Assembly (NCBI GenBank): GCA_009760855.2
Contig: WPIO01000261.1
Location: forward strand, 62,001-126,000
Length of the DNA: 64,000 bases
Origin: Cristatella mucedo
Lineage: Eukaryota; Bryozoa; Phylactolaemata; Cristatellidae
Reading direction: 5' to 3'
Both the position numbers and the translations under genes were made by a program. Shown one piece after another: positions 1 to 12,063 of this stretch. The stretch's first letter is position 1; each line of letters opens with the position of its first letter. Below the pieces are notes generated by a model. That model was not told where the DNA came from and ran no database searches. It saw only the letters and a list, made by a program, of their open reading frames with translations.

Positions 1-214
1 TTGACCATTTTCTTTCAGTCCTGAGTGTCATTATACTGTGCTTGCCACTCTTGCTAAACGAGAAACGGGAATTAGTCAGATTACGATGCATAGTAAGAAG
101 ACAAACTTTTTGTGAGAGCGTTTAGAAAAAGTTAGTGTAGTTTCATTAGTGTATGCAATGCAATGTGTCACCGTTAATGATTTCAAACACAACAAAAAGA
201 AAATTATTGCAAAG

Positions 215-2320
215 CCAACGCCTAAGCGGCTTTCGCTACACATTCACTAGCCAACATGCTTTATCTCACACACAAAACAAATATTGAGAAGCGTATCGTA
301 GTCAAGAGAGCAGTTGAGGTACTATCTCGGAAGCAGCAACTCAGGAAGGCTGGAAATGGTGTGTCGTAGTCGGAAGCAGGAGGGCAGATATCTTTAATTA
401 AGAATTTCAGATATGAGTTCCACGCCTGCAGAGAAAACCTTCTGCTGCCATTGGTCTTCAAGCGGAGAAATCGAACAGCTACTCAATTTTTAATAGAGGA
501 CCTGGGGTAGCGAGGAGGCTCAAATTGGTGCAGCAGTTTGGCTAGGTATGAAGGAGCAAAGCTTTAGCCGGTCGTTGGGATCAGCATATGAACAGTACGC
601 TATATTGGTTGATCAACCGGCAGCTACTTAAGCTCTATTCGCATAGGATGCATATATATCTTCGCAATTTGTAAAATTTCCTTTCAGTCACAAGCTGCAA
701 TGACCTAATTGTTTTTTCGGCTCCTTAGGTATAATAAAATTACAATAATCTATCGAAACCATTACAGGGAGCTAGCAAAGGCTTATGGCCAACAACCGCA
801 ATTACAAAAGCTACCTGATTTAACATCCTCTTTTTTAGAGCATCAGCAGAGCCTTTAAGTGCATTACCACAGCACAATGCAGCGAGAAGGGATCGCTCGC
901 GAAAGGATTCAAAGCCCACAACCTCGAATCGATGTCGTGAGGAGCAAGCACCTTAACTATTAGCCACGGTGGAGTCTTCTGAACAACTTTTTCAAAATTC
1001 ACGCAGCCTTAAAATATGACAACTGAATTACGAGCACAAAGTGACAGTCTCACTACAGTCTCATCTACTGGGAAGGCAATGTCATCTAGTCTAGCGACAT
1101 TCTTGAGGGCTTCTTGAGCCAAAGTTCCGTTTTATAACTCCTTAGTTTAAGGAAACCTGCCAGAATCCTGGATCAAATGTCTGCAAGTCTGTTATGGCAC
1201 ACTAGGTGGGGTGGTTGCTTTTCACGACCCTCGACCCGAAGTAGTCAGTTCGAATCCTTCGGTGGGCGATTACACTGCAACAATTTTAAATACGCCTGTG
1301 CAATTACAGCATAAATGTGACGGCGAGATTCAGTGACAACGAATCGCTTTTCATAAATTTTGAAATTAAATGGAAACCAGCAAAGGATGGAGGGCGTACC
1401 TTTGTGGTACTTTACAAATGATCGGGTTGGTGGACGAGACCTAATACCCATTCAAGGCAGGAACTGTAAAGGTCAAGACTGTTAAAGTCTTGTTTGAACG
1501 GGTTCTGTGCCCAGGATCTCTCAGACCAACTTTGCTCTCAATCGTTGAAGTAATATATTGTGATCAGCCATGTAGTAGGCAACTCATTGGTCAAGCATGG
1601 CTGCAATGGCAGTGAAACGCCCATTATTCTTGCTGCATAGGGTGCCATGAGTTACAGTGAGGACAGCAGTTTCAGTATATCAGTGTGGCTTAAATCCCAA
1701 CTAACTTTTTTCAGCTGATTCATTACTTTTGTAATTTTCTTTGAGCGACTTGGCGACAATTTTGTCAAGAATCTTTGATAAAAAAAATGTGGGACATAAA
1801 CTAGGCAATATATATTGCAGGAACCTCTAAATCTACTATAGATTTTAAAATATCCAGCTTGCGATAGCCGATTGCAATGACTTGGGTGCAAACCTTTTCA
1901 AGAGAACCATTATAAATAGCAGTCATTAGTGAGCTAAGATGTCTGCCAGTGAAGACTATTGACGGGATAGTATGGGGTCTTTAGAAGCCTATCCTTTTAC
2001 TAGGATTTAATAAGGTTGCTATATCGCATGGATAAATATTGAAAAATCGTTCAACGAAGGCCTTAGATAGCGATTCAACAATCGCTCTAGCCTGAGCAGG
2101 CTTTATAAAGGCATGAGTGTGAGCAATGTTATTCGGTGAAGAAAGCGGAAAATGTATCGGCCGAGCCGTTAATATCTGGGGAGTAAGACATTTTAGAAAA
2201 TACCAGCAAACTGTTTCTAGCCTTATGGCAGGATTTCAGTTCTTGACTGAAAAAAGACCCCGGCTTCCCTGTGCTTCAAGTTGTACACTCTAAGGAAGGA
2301 AGCCTTTGTAACTGACTAGA
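215..2320 (-). mobile_element. LINE-B retrotransposon copy, heavily decayed
   Basis: This is a minus-strand copy of the same LINE as at 12064-14270. Its 3' part (about 215-640) shows the gcggctttcg, ctcaggaaggctgga and cctgcagagaaaacctt-type blocks that align with 12100-12460. The segment 1640-2320 aligns in order with 13370-14130, including the stretch before the first reverse transcriptase motifs. The middle (about 700-1500) is harder to follow and contains a SINE-1 relic at 1192-1340. No reading frame longer than 80 codons survives. The element is too decayed to encode protein. Confidence 0.6.
1192..1340 (+). repeat. SINE-1 relic
   Basis: A tRNA-derived SINE head: atggcacactaggtggggtgg, then cagttcgaatccttcggtgggcgat, which carries a pol III B-box-like stretch (gttcgaatcc). 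It matches the head of the better copy at 30142. The body after 1290 is poorly preserved. Confidence 0.5.
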
Positions 2321-2371
2321 TCTTCATTCAACCCAAACTTCCTCACAGGCGTTCAAGCTTTTGCTTAGCAA

Positions 2372-2469
2372 AGGCATCTTTTCAAGCATTTTTGCAAATT
2401 GAATTGATCTCCGTGACTCTAGGCATCTTTTCAAGCATTTTTGCAAATTGAATTGATCTCCATGACTCT
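2372..2469. repeat. 49-bp tandem duplication
   Basis: Two adjacent 49-bp copies (2372-2420 and 2421-2469), each starting aggcatcttttcaagc, differ at one position (ccgtg versus ccatg). Their near-identity points to a recent local duplication. It lies between the LINE-B copy and the LINE-A tail. Confidence 0.9.
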
Positions 2470-2489
2470 GTACAATGACATAATACTTA

Positions 2490-3180
2490 TAATAATAATG
2501 CACTTGATAAAGCGCCCTAAGAAAACTCAATCTCTTCCTAGGCGCTTTACATTTGCTGAAAGGGAAACGAGATTGAATCGTGAGTAATATCGTGCTTGAT
2601 AAACAACATCAACAACTTGGTTAGGGTTGACATGCACAGGGTCAGCATGCAAATTTGGTTATTGGCAGCATGCACTGTGTCAGCACGCATAAGCACATGA
2701 AGAACGAATCACAGGGACACACTAAATGCTGTCCTAAATAGGTATGTTCTTAGGTCCTTTTTAAATGTGTTCTGACGCAAGTCGGGAGGGAGTTCCACGC
2801 TTTTGGAGCATACGAACTAAATGCACGCTCTCCAGAGGATTTAAGGTTTGTATTAGATATTGGTAAACGTTTGGATTCCGAAAAACGGGTGGTACAATGA
2901 GTGGCCTGGTGGGGGAGTACATCTGAGAGACAGGGTGCTGCCAAAGAAGGAAGTGACTTAAAAGTGAGCGACAAAACGTTAAAGTCGATCCGTCACTTGA
3001 CTGCTAGCCAGTGCAGGTCGGCGAAAAGTAATGTGATGTGGCAACTGCGACGTTCATGACAGACAAGCCTATCTGCAGAGTTTTGCACAAGCTGTATTCG
3101 CCTGATTGCACATGCAGGTAGGCCCGTAAGTAGCGAGTTACAGAAGTCAAGTCGGGATATCACAAATGCATGGACCAATA
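2490..3180 (-). mobile_element. LINE-A 3' fragment (5'-truncated)
   Basis: A minus-strand LINE-A end. It begins at its 3' side with an (AAT)n tail and the tail stem-loop (aaagcgcc...ggcgcttt), then the 3' UTR, then the C-terminal region of the reverse transcriptase protein. Peptides such as FVISRLDFCNSLLTGLPACA and LVQNSADRLVCHERR (2993-3202) and SSYAPKAWNSLPTCV (2750-2974) are family hallmarks. Stops and a frame change separate the two pieces. No polymerase motifs are left because the copy is 5'-truncated. Confidence 0.85.
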
Positions 3181-3337
3181 AGACCTCAGCACACCTGTGC
3201 ACAGACTGAGAGAATGTATTTGAGCATGCTGTTCGTTAGCACTCGTACAGCTTCACTGCATTGTTGACGGTATCGAGGCTATCCATCGAGTAATTATATT
3301 ATTGGCTCTTATTTGTGCATTCTGTAAGTTTAAGCTT

Positions 3338-3435
3338 CCCTGGTTTGGTCCAGGGGTAAGGTCGTGCCTTTGAAGACGTAGTTTATGGGTTCAAAAACTT
3401 CCTTATCTTGGTAGCTACTGAATAGAGTTCAAGTT
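3338..3435 (+). repeat. SINE-2 relic (degenerate)
   Basis: The stretch cctggtttggtccaggggtaa, then tttatgggttcaaaaactt and a trailing ctgaatagagttcaagtt, follows the order of the SINE-2 copy at 31175 (head, B-box-like region, ctgaatagagacttagtt). It is strongly diverged, so the assignment is tentative. Confidence 0.35.
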
Positions 3436-4450
3436 ACGGCACAGCCTTATGATATTTTTTGGAACAAAAAAAGGAAAGATAGTATGTTGAGCTATCTCTG
3501 GCTTGGCTATCGATTTCTCTTTTTTGTTGTACGATTCTTCGGATTTATAAAAGGAAAACCATGTGAGGTCATTGCTGGAACGTTGGAATCGCGTAAACAT
3601 CTTGAGATGGACGGCGAGTTAGCTAAGATTGGTTAGTAACTGGTTCAGTACTAAGACAACCAGCTGGTGAATGCATTTTCTGGATCAGAAAACTGCAGTA
3701 ATTATAAAATGAAATATTAAATCATGGACAGGTCTCTTTCCGATTCTAACCAAAAGTGTTTTAATTTCATCCTTCCTGATTTTGTGAGCGTTCCTGAATA
3801 TTTGACCTAAATGGGAAATACCGAATAAAATGGTGAGAGCAAAAACATGAGCCCAACTAAATCTGCTATGAGGGCAATATAATACTTAAAATAAAGAACA
3901 AAGCATGTTCTTGGTATTTGTATTTATCTAACGGCATACACATTTGTTGAGGCAAACTAACTCACTGCAGAATTTCAATTAAATGCGTACAGTAAAACTG
4001 TTCACAAAGTATAATATAACTTTCTGAGGTCTATAGTAAGTCTTGCTAATTTTCAAATCATACTATCTAAATTCTGCTGGAAAGTGTCCTAAACGATTAT
4101 ACACGTATTTTTGGTAGTTTCTGGGCTACGTTTAGGCCAGATATTTCACTAGTCTGAAGACTTTATTTCATAGCCTTATATGAAAAATGATCTTATTTGA
4201 ATTATTGCAGACTCGTCATTGCTCATGTAATTTAGGGACTCCATTAGAAGGAGTTCCCTACTAGTAATATAAACAAGGTGGATACTCGAGGTAATCCAAA
4301 AAAATTAACCAACCAAGTTTTACAGGATAAATATGTTTCATCCGGGTTTGCCTCCTATAGGTTTTCAAACCATTCTCAAATTACCTCTAGAACTAAGTAA
4401 GACTTTTTTCATCCAAGCTTGTGAGTGGAAAAAATTAAAATTGTACTTAC
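3436..4450. other. No gene seen (AT-rich)
   Basis: AT-rich sequence downstream of the vWA exons in transcription direction. It should hold intron sequence or the 3' end of that gene, but I see no further exon with splice sites, no clear repeat and no RNA gene. Confidence 0.5.
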
Positions 4451-4603
4451 TGTTGCAAGCTTTTAACGCCAGCTCAGTTTTCATGGTATAATCTAAAGCC
4501 AGGAAGTCACTGAGCAAGTAATGATTCTTATTTGCAGAAGTTTCGTCTGGTCTAGCCGTTGCTATCGCCATAAGCTCGTCTTTATTGATGTTCGCTCCGA
4601 TTC
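4451..4603 (-). CDS. vWA-domain gene, exon encoding the end of the domain
   Basis: This is the third exon of the same vWA domain. It starts after the acceptor ctctag (4604-4609) and ends before the consensus donor gtaagt (4445-4450). The split glycine codon is completed to give IGANINKDELMAIATARP, then HYLLSDFLALDYTM, the usual final strand and helix of vWA domains, and a closing cysteine (LALKACN). The 120-bp intron from 4604 to 4723 is AT-rich and short. The exon ends one base into a codon, so the protein continues in an exon that is not recognisable in the remaining 4.4 kb. The first cysteine (KPC) and this last one flank the domain, as in matrilin-type modules. Confidence 0.87.
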
Positions 4604-4723
4604 CTAGAGCAGTATAAAATATTTTACATAAAATATATTTATATATTATATAAAATATTTTTGCAGTCCTCGTAAACTACGATAGGCAATCGCATTTTGA
4701 AGAAAGCTGTTTTATGCACATAC

Positions 4724-4941
4724 CAATTGCAAACATTTGAATATTCGTCAGCCTGTGTAAAAGGAAAGCCTCTCGTGTAGTAATTTGCTTTGATCGTGAT
4801 TCACCATCTGTAATCAGGATTCCGATTTTCACGACATCATCGCGTCCTCCGTAAGCCTTGCTGTAAAGCTTAGTCCTCAGGAGTCGAAGTGCGACATCAG
4901 TGTTAGTGTCACCTGATGATTGTTGCACCTTATCTATAGCC
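4724..4941 (-). CDS. vWA-domain gene, exon encoding the middle of the domain
   Basis: This exon continues the vWA domain of the exon at 19111-19360. The acceptor is tgtttag (4942-4948) and the donor gtatgt (4718-4723). The first base completes the split lysine codon, giving DDLIK joined to AIDKVQQSSGDTNTDVAL with no frame change. SGDTNTD contains the conserved metal-site threonine. Strand VVKIGILITDGESR contains the conserved aspartate (TDG). The exon ends in MFAIG, the strand before the last helix. With DASSS in the previous exon all three metal-binding loops are present, so the domain should be able to bind a divalent ion. Length is 218 bp, ending with one base of a glycine codon. The intron before it is about 14.2 kb and full of retrotransposons. 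Confidence 0.88.
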
Positions 4942-5538
4942 CTAAACAGATATACGATTGGTTTAGCTGCTACCAAAAAACGCAAGAGACGTACAAAATG
5001 TTTACGAAATATCAGACTCCGGTGGACTTCCACTAGTGTGATATAGACCGAGACTACAAGCTGAGTGGTGGTCACGTGACTTGTAGTAGTCTTCAGCTCC
5101 ACCAGGCTTGCCAAGTTATCGACTGCTATCCTAGATGACCTCTGCCTATATGACATGTAGATGCAACGCTCAAGGCAGAGCAAAAAGGCAGTAACTCAAA
5201 GCAGCGGCGAATATCAAAGACTCGCGGATACACACATAGAGTTACAGAATGGCAACTTAGGAAAGGGGTAGCAGAGCCTAAAGATACTTGATCCTTTCCT
5301 GATAACATGGTCACAATTGGCTATTCTGAGTTGGGATACAGCTTTACTCACAGCAGACCACACTAACTAATACACAATAAAGAGATGTATGCATTTCCTG
5401 TTTACTCTTTTAGAACTGATTAGATTCAATACCAATCCTTCATTCACACTGCGAACAAACTAAAGCACGACCTACAGCAGCTGCACGGGTTACTTCTGTG
5501 ACTCGCCACTGCAATCGCTTACCCGAAAACCAATAGAA

Positions 5539-5808
5539 TCAAGGACAGAGGTGGTCAACTCTCGCCACAGCTTCAAGAGCCGATTTCATTTGCAAATGCC
5601 TCACGTCAACTGTCTCACTGATGCAAGGGTCAGCTAAGTCTTTATAGTAACCAACCTTTCTTTCATATGTTACCTCCTGATTTTCCCTATAGCACAGAGC
5701 CAGCTTAGAAAGAATGTGGCTAATTATCTTATTTGTTAGAACAACGTTCCCATGACCACCGGGGGACCGTGGTGGAAAGGTCAGCCACCACCTCTCACTC
5801 CATCTGCA
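5539..5808 (-). other. Unassigned minus-strand open frame in the large vWA intron
   Basis: On the minus strand an open frame follows the acceptor-like cactgtgcag (near 5810) and runs to a TGA at 5539. It includes GGHGNVVLTNKIISHILSK and DVRHLQMKSALEAVARVDHLC. The composition looks protein-like, but I recognise no domain. The flanking vWA exons splice together in phase without it. It could be an alternative last exon, a repeat relic or chance. Confidence 0.2.
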
Positions 5809-6471
5809 CAGTGAGCTAGGGCATGAATGAACCCACATCATAATACTTAGATTCCAGAATGACACTTTGGGAAAGTATTCATATCTATTAACCTGCTAAT
5901 TAGTTAGGATCGTGCATATCTATTATTATTTCGATATCTTCGTTAAAATGCATTTATAAAGGTTTTGTTGCTGCCAATGTACGTGAATTTTGAGACAACA
6001 AAGGAAAAGCACCCCCTGCGCCGACACAGGAGGGGGCTCGCGAGCCAAGAAGCCGCTCATTTGGTATTCCTAGCATTGTATCGAACCACTCAGTCTCTAT
6101 TCCCTGAAGCTTTGCTACGATCTCTCTAACTTGGTAGTCATCAGGCCTGCTGCAAATTCGTCGGCCCAACCTGAAGCTTGCCTATGGAATCTTTGCACGA
6201 TCTGCAATAAACCCTACTAATAAGTGACATTTCTTCTCAAAGGGCCAAAAAACTGCTCGCTTTTACCAAAACCTATCTAAAATAAGCCGGTTGCACGACT
6301 ATTAACTATAGGACCCCAAAAGGCGTCTCTTCTTTCACACCCTTAAATCAATTAAGAGTGAAGGTAGACTCGCAGTTATTATGGGCTCATTATTCAACTT
6401 CAAGCCATTTGCAGTCCCTTCGATGCAGTCTTTCGGTTCCATAATTGTGCGTTCATCCTACAACAAGCTGC

Positions 6472-6545
6472 CCATAATAATAATAATAATGTACTTGATA
6501 AAGCGCCCTCAGAGATCCTAATCTCTTTCTAGGCGCTTTACATTA
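6472..6545 (-). mobile_element. LINE-A tail-only insertion inside copy A2
   Basis: A 74-bp minus-strand piece: (AAT)n followed by the LINE-A tail stem-loop (aaagcgccct...aggcgctttaca). On both sides the sequence continues as plus-strand LINE-A endonuclease (ctacaacaagctgcc before, tggtggcagtacactatc after), matching 15225-15280 with nothing missing. It is therefore an extremely 5'-truncated insertion, not just a remnant of a larger copy. Confidence 0.75.
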
Positions 6546-6767
6546 TGGTGGCAGTACACTATCACCCCACCGGTACCAACCCCTTATCTCTCATTTATCT
6601 GATCTCCCTTCGGATATATTTGCAATAAATAGATCCTTCCCCATTATAATTAATTCAAAATTTATTTTCATGACTTTACTGACGTCTTCAGCACCGAATT
6701 CCATGCACTCGCTGATCCATTGCCTCTTGTTTCTCATATGCACTCCGCTATTCCCATCAAAGGTCCT

Positions 6768-6788
6768 ACACACACACACACACACACC
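6768..6788. repeat. (CA)n microsatellite
   Basis: About ten CA units within the endonuclease part of LINE-A copy A2. It is expanded relative to the related copy at 15.5 kb. Confidence 0.9.
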
Positions 6789-9572
6789 AAAATGTTTTCT
6801 TCCAACTGCAAACTGTCTTAGCCAATTAAAACCAACTGCTGCTTATCTAAACACGTTCGAATATCGTTCTGTCTACAATGTGTGCCATCCTACTCATTTA
6901 AAATCGCCTGCGAATCGTGAAATTTCAAGATCCCTGGCATCGATGCTGTCGGCGAGAAACTAGTTACTTGGCTTCCTCTGAGTAATCCTCCTTCCGAACT
7001 GTCATCATTGGTAGATTGCTGCAACACGGCGCCAGCTGAAATACTCGATGATTTTGCACCTCTGACTAGGCGAACTATGCGCCCTCGCTTTGAAGGCCTT
7101 TGGTGTACTACAGACATTAAACTAGCTAGGTCTACTAAGCACAAGTTTCAAAAAGCATACAAAAGATCAGGACCGATTGTCCATCGACCGGCATATAAGG
7201 ACTACTGCAGATCGTACTAATCACTCCTATCAAAGGCAAAGTCTAGTTTCTTTAAAAAATATTGTTGAATCACAGATCCAAAGCCAAAAATATTGATTTC
7301 GACGATCAATTATCTCCTTAACCACTTCCAGATTAGCTCCTCTCAAATGATCCTCTTGAGTTTGCACTTCTGACTAAGCTGTACCCTCGCCAAGGCGGCC
7401 TTTGGTTTACCACAGACGTCAGACTAGGGAAGCCTGCTAAGTGCTAGCTTGGAAAAAGAGACAAAAAGAAATCAGAATTGAACTCCAGTGACAGGATATA
7501 TCTTCAGATATAGCTTCTATTAAATATTGTTAAATCAACGACGCACAATCTAAAAATCCGCAATCTAAGAATAATCATCTCCTAAACCTTGCCTAGGTTG
7601 ACTTCTTACCTAGTGATCTATATGACGATCAAGCTGATCACTATCTCTAGCTTCTTTGTGAACAAGATATACACCATCCGGAAGCCTATCCCTAGGCTGG
7701 CAGAAAGCCTTTGATATTCTTTACCTAAATTGATTACATTACCTAAATGTCTACAATGAAGGAGGCGATGAGTGGCCTCGTCCTGAAGTTCACATCTAAA
7801 GGAAATAAGACTAGTACTCTAGATCCTAATCAAACTGTTCTTCTTCTATAATGCTGCTTCTATAATCTTCTATAATCTATAACATAAATATATATATAAT
7901 GAACCTTCTGATGCTATGCATAACTAACATTATAAATATGTCATTAGCCTCGAGTTATATCTCTGCACCTTTGAAAAATTCGGTAGTCATGCCACTTCTC
8001 AAAAAAGCAACTAGACCAATAGAGCTTAAGCAATTTCCGCCAGGCTATCTTTAACAGTTCCTATCCGACGCTAGCACGTGTCGGCGCACCTTTTTGACTC
8101 ATATACTGGTGCCTCCAACTTAGCTAGTAACTTCTAGTCAGGTTTTAGAGCTAATCGCTTGATAGAGTCGGCATTAAAGCTGGTGAATAACGACCTCATT
8201 CGGAAAGTAGGTTTGGATAGAGTCTCTCTAGTAGCGTTGCTCAATCTTTCTGCTTTTTTATACTATCTGTCACTGAAGGTTTTTGGGTGTCTCTCGTATT
8301 GACTGAGCTACACTACAGTGGTTTAAATTCAATATTAGTAAGAGACTCCTGAGCATTAATATGAATGGACGCAGACCGTCAGAGAATCTTTAAAGGAATG
8401 GGTACCTCGGGGCTTTGTTCTTGATCTAGTTACTTTCAGGGTTTACACTTTCCCTCTTGCGGATGCAATTGCCAGACACAACCTAGGCTTTCACTTTTAT
8501 GCAGATGAAACACAGTTGTGCCTATGCTTTGATACCTCCCTGCCCTCTAGCTCGTTAATTCTCTCAACTTCCTTGCTGCATATAATGATGATATCCATAC
8601 ATGGCTGGCAGCAAACTTTCTGAAATTGATTGCTGATAAAACCAACTTACTAGTCATGTGCAAGCCAACAGTTAATCATAAGTTAGAAAAGTTGAAGTTC
8701 GCAACTGGTATACGGGCATATCTCATGTTGAGTTAATACGAAATCTAGATGTCCTGTTCAAAATTGATTTTTAATTAGATGACCGTATCAGCTCCTCTGC
8801 CAAGTCTTTGTGCATTCAGAATCGTGCCATTGCAAAACAGTCGGGACTCGTGTAGACAGAGACTCTGCATCTACCCTGATTCATGCATTTGTGATATCTT
8901 TTCTCGACTTCTGCAAATCACATGTTTCTGGTCTTTCAGCCTGTGCAATCAGGTGCTTGCACCTGGTGCTAGACTTTGCAACAAAGTACGTCTGCAGCAA
9001 GCGTTTTAATGGGTTCATTACATCACTTCTCCCGGACCTGCACTGCCTTCCAGTCAACCAGCCCATAGACTTAAGGTTAGGTCACTCACTTTTAGGGCCA
9101 ATCATTCTTTTACTTAACCCTGCCTATTTGATATACTCCGCCACCAGCCTAAGCTTCGTACACCCGCTTAGCGAAATAAAACCTTTTCAATTACCTCGTA
9201 CGAACCTTAAGTGATGACCTTGGCTATATTTTGTATGCTCCTAAAGCCAGGAACATACTTACAACTGGCGTCATGATATCCCCTGACTTGACCACATTAA
9301 AAGCCAAACTATAAATGTGTCTAACTATTACTTAAGGTATTGGATCTATGTGATTTGTCCTTTGCGTGCCAATACTTGCAAACACTATGTAATCTCAAAC
9401 TAACGATATTTGCATTTTGACACAATGCAGGTCACCACTCACCATGTATTGTGCGTATTTTGACATAGCATGTTTCCACCAACCATTGGGCTGGGCTACC
9501 CTGGTAGCAAATGCTAAGTGCCTAGAAAATGATTAAGTTATCTGAGGGCGCTACAACAAATGTATAGCATGG

Positions 9573-9682
9573 TTTGCCCCAATGGTTAAATTGCTCACCC
9601 ATACTGAGGTCTGGCCCGGGTCAATAACTCGAGCCCGACTTAATATGCGTAGTGCCTGAATAGAGATCAAATTATCGTAGGT
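9573..9682 (+). repeat. SINE-2 copy
   Basis: A tRNA-derived SINE directly after the LINE-A tail. The head is atggtttgccccaatggttaa and gctcacccatactgaggtctgg, the B-box-like part is actcgagcccgac, and the 3' part is gtgcctgaatagagatcaaatt. The last part resembles the LINE-A tail. Confidence 0.65.
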
Positions 9683-10369
9683 TCTTATGCAAATGAATTA
9701 CCTGTAATATTGTCTGTATTTTATCCACCACATCACTTCGTTGAGACTATTCTGACCAAATTGCTCTACTTGCGCTCCATTTCACATCATTTAACATTCA
9801 TTTACGGCATGACTCCCTGCAGCCGACTGAGTCTTCATATGCACGTGTCTAATTTTACTTTCCAGAAGACTAATGAAAGTAGAGCCGACTCACAAGGTGT
9901 GACTGTGACCCTGCTTCTGTCGCTGCAAAGCCTTCACGTAATTCCTTTCTACGACTCATTCCATCGGTCTACAACTACTACAACCATATTCTGCTCGTCT
10001 CGTATGAAAACAGTGCAGTTGCCATCTATTGTTAGCCTTAACTGAGCTCGTCCAGCAGAGGTTACTCTTATAAGTGATCTCAGTGCCATATAGGACCCAA
10101 CTCCTCCAGCTCAGCTCTAAAACTCTTCTTTCAATCAGTTTACAGATCTTCGCATAAGTTGCTGATGGTACTTCAGCAGGTTTCTTAAAGCATTATCTGC
10201 ATTCTAAGCTGTAAAACATAGTGCTCCTCAACTACGGACCTAATGTAGTGAGAGGAATTGAACAACGATGCAAGCAATGCATTCCTGCTGAAACATTTTG
10301 AGACACTACGACTGACTACGCCAGTTCCTACGTGACTGCTCACTTTCTGCTCAATTCAACGGGGTCGAA
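9683..10369. other. No feature recognised
   Basis: Intron sequence of the vWA gene. It contains an open frame of about 110 codons at 9710-10045 on the plus strand with no recognisable domain, opposite to the gene; I treat it as chance. Confidence 0.4.
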
Positions 10370-10486
10370 ACCATGTTATAAATCCCATTCGATCGTGCTT
10401 CTTTTGCAGCAAATGTAAAGTGCATAGAAAGAGATTTGAGCTCTCTGATGGTGCTAAACCAAGTGTATTATTATTAACATTATCAA
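10370..10486 (+). mobile_element. LINE-A 3' end fragment
   Basis: A short plus-strand fragment. The 3' UTR sequence ttcgatcgtgcttcttttgc and gcagcaaatg match the copy at 58390-59180, followed by the tail stem-loop (aaagtgcatagaaagagat ... ctctgatggtgct) and a short ATT tail. It is 5'-truncated. Confidence 0.75.
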
Positions 10487-11284
10487 GAGGCGACACAATG
10501 ATTGGGGGAATAAGACTAAACTGGAAGCACTTCACCTTAAATTTTATTTGGTTTTCAAACTTGTCAATAGCAGGAAGTCCTACTACAGCTATTGACAAGT
10601 CTTCCAGGCCTTCTTATCCCTCTTCCTGCAAAACCTGTCGACGATTTATTCTTGTTGAGCTCAAAAGTTATCTGAAAACTCGTGGAAAACCCAGGCAAAA
10701 CGTTTCGGCGTGCTGCTTACCAAGTTAGTGAAGGCGGCAATGGAATAACACTACGGATTCCTTTTTTGAATGCTCTACTGTGATTCTCCGATATGGTAAT
10801 GCCAAAACATCAAGCACAGCCTTACGGGAGATTGTTTCCTTAAGAAGCACAATGACCAGTGGTGAGACAGCAATGTCTGTTGGGATACTAGCCCTCAAGA
10901 TCAGCCAAGCGGTATTGGACAGGCGTGAATCGTGAACCTCACTTGAAATCGCGTGTAGTATTTAGATGTGATACTCATAAAAGGTTTTCGGGTATCAAAA
11001 AATAGGCCAGGACAGCTGGATTCTTATAGGGAAGACTGAGACACAAGCATTCTCCGCATGAATTTACATCAGCCTTCAACTAGTCTTTTGCTTAAGGCTG
11101 TCCTAATTGCATTCCAAGGTAAGATAGCGTGTTTGATACTCCTTTGATAATCTAGTATACCAGCATTAGGAACCACCATCATTATATCCAAATTTCCATT
11201 AACAACCAAGTAAGCCTTCTTGAGATAATGCTGAGACAGAATGTGTCCCTAAATTAAGAAGCAAAATTTAGCTTGATCGAATCT
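10487..11284. other. No feature recognised
   Basis: Unique intronic sequence without recognisable repeats or exon-like frames. Confidence 0.4.
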
Positions 11285-12047
11285 CATGTCATGTATCTCC
11301 GTCTGCAACTCCACAAAGTCATTGTCATGGTCCATGCATTCGTGACATCTCGTCTCGACTTCTGCAACTCACTGCTTACTGGCCTACCAGCATGTGCGAT
11401 CAGGCGATTGCAGCTGGTGCAAAACTCTGCAGCTAGGCTTGTCTGTCGTGAGCGTCGCAGTTGCCACATTACTCCACTTCTCGCCGACCTGCACTGGTTA
11501 CCAGTCAAGCAACGGATTGACTTCAAGGTTTTGTCGCTCGCTTTTAGGTCCCTTCATTCTATGGCTCCAGCCTATCTTTCAGAGATACTACCCCATCAGG
11601 CAAAGCATCGTACCACTCGCTTTTCGGAATCCAACAGTCTAGAAATACCTCGTACAAACCTTAAATCCTTTGGAGACCGTGCATTTAGCTCGTATGCTCC
11701 CACAGCCTGGAACTCCCTCCCGACCTGCATCAGAACATCCCCTGACCTGACCACATTTAAAAGAAACTTAAAAACATACCTATTTAGGACAGCATTTAGT
11801 GGGTCCTTGTGATTCGTCCTCGATGTGCTTATGCGTGCTGACACTGTTCATGCTGCCACTAACCACATTTGCATGCTGACCCAGTGCATGTAATCCCTAA
11901 CCATGTTATTCATTTTGTTTGTTTTTCAAGCATGATTTTACTTACTATTCTATTGCGTATCACTTTGCAGCAAATGTATAGCGCCTAGAAAGAGATTAAG
12001 TTCTCTGAGGGCGCTTTATCAAGTGCAATATTATTATTATTATTAAG
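11285..12047 (+). mobile_element. LINE-A 3' end, young copy (A1)
   Basis: A 5'-truncated plus-strand LINE-A whose remaining coding part is still open (11273-11812, up to the stop before gattcgtcct). The protein part is the C-terminal region of the retrotransposon polyprotein: RLDFCNSLLTGLPACAIRR, HITPLLADLHWLPVKQRIDF, and RAFSSYAPTAWNSLPTCIR. Then come a 3' UTR, the tail stem-loop (agcgcctagaaagagat ... tctctgagggcgct) and ATT repeats. About 495 bp of it (11553-12047) differs at only about five positions from 17996-18491. Reverse transcriptase motifs lie upstream of the truncation and are absent. Confidence 0.92.
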
Positions 12048-12063
12048 TCATAAAGACCAGGTG

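Larger units (their letters stand above)
5985..9560 (+). mobile_element. LINE-A retrotransposon, nearly full length but decayed (copy A2)
   Basis: A CR1/L2-like non-LTR retrotransposon, plus strand, antisense to the vWA gene. It aligns segment by segment with the copy at 14640-17872. The order is: the region before the endonuclease (gtattcctagcattgt near 6065), decayed endonuclease, the endonuclease-RT linker (TTDIKLARSTKHKFQKAYKR, 7008-7220), reverse transcriptase, C-terminal region (8779-9214), 3' UTR and tail stem-loop near 9530. The catalytic box reads FYADETQL near 8490 where the family has YADD or FADD, so the polymerase site is damaged. Stops and frameshifts occur throughout. A 74-bp minus-strand LINE-A tail is inserted at 6472-6545. 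The copy cannot be active. Confidence 0.82.
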
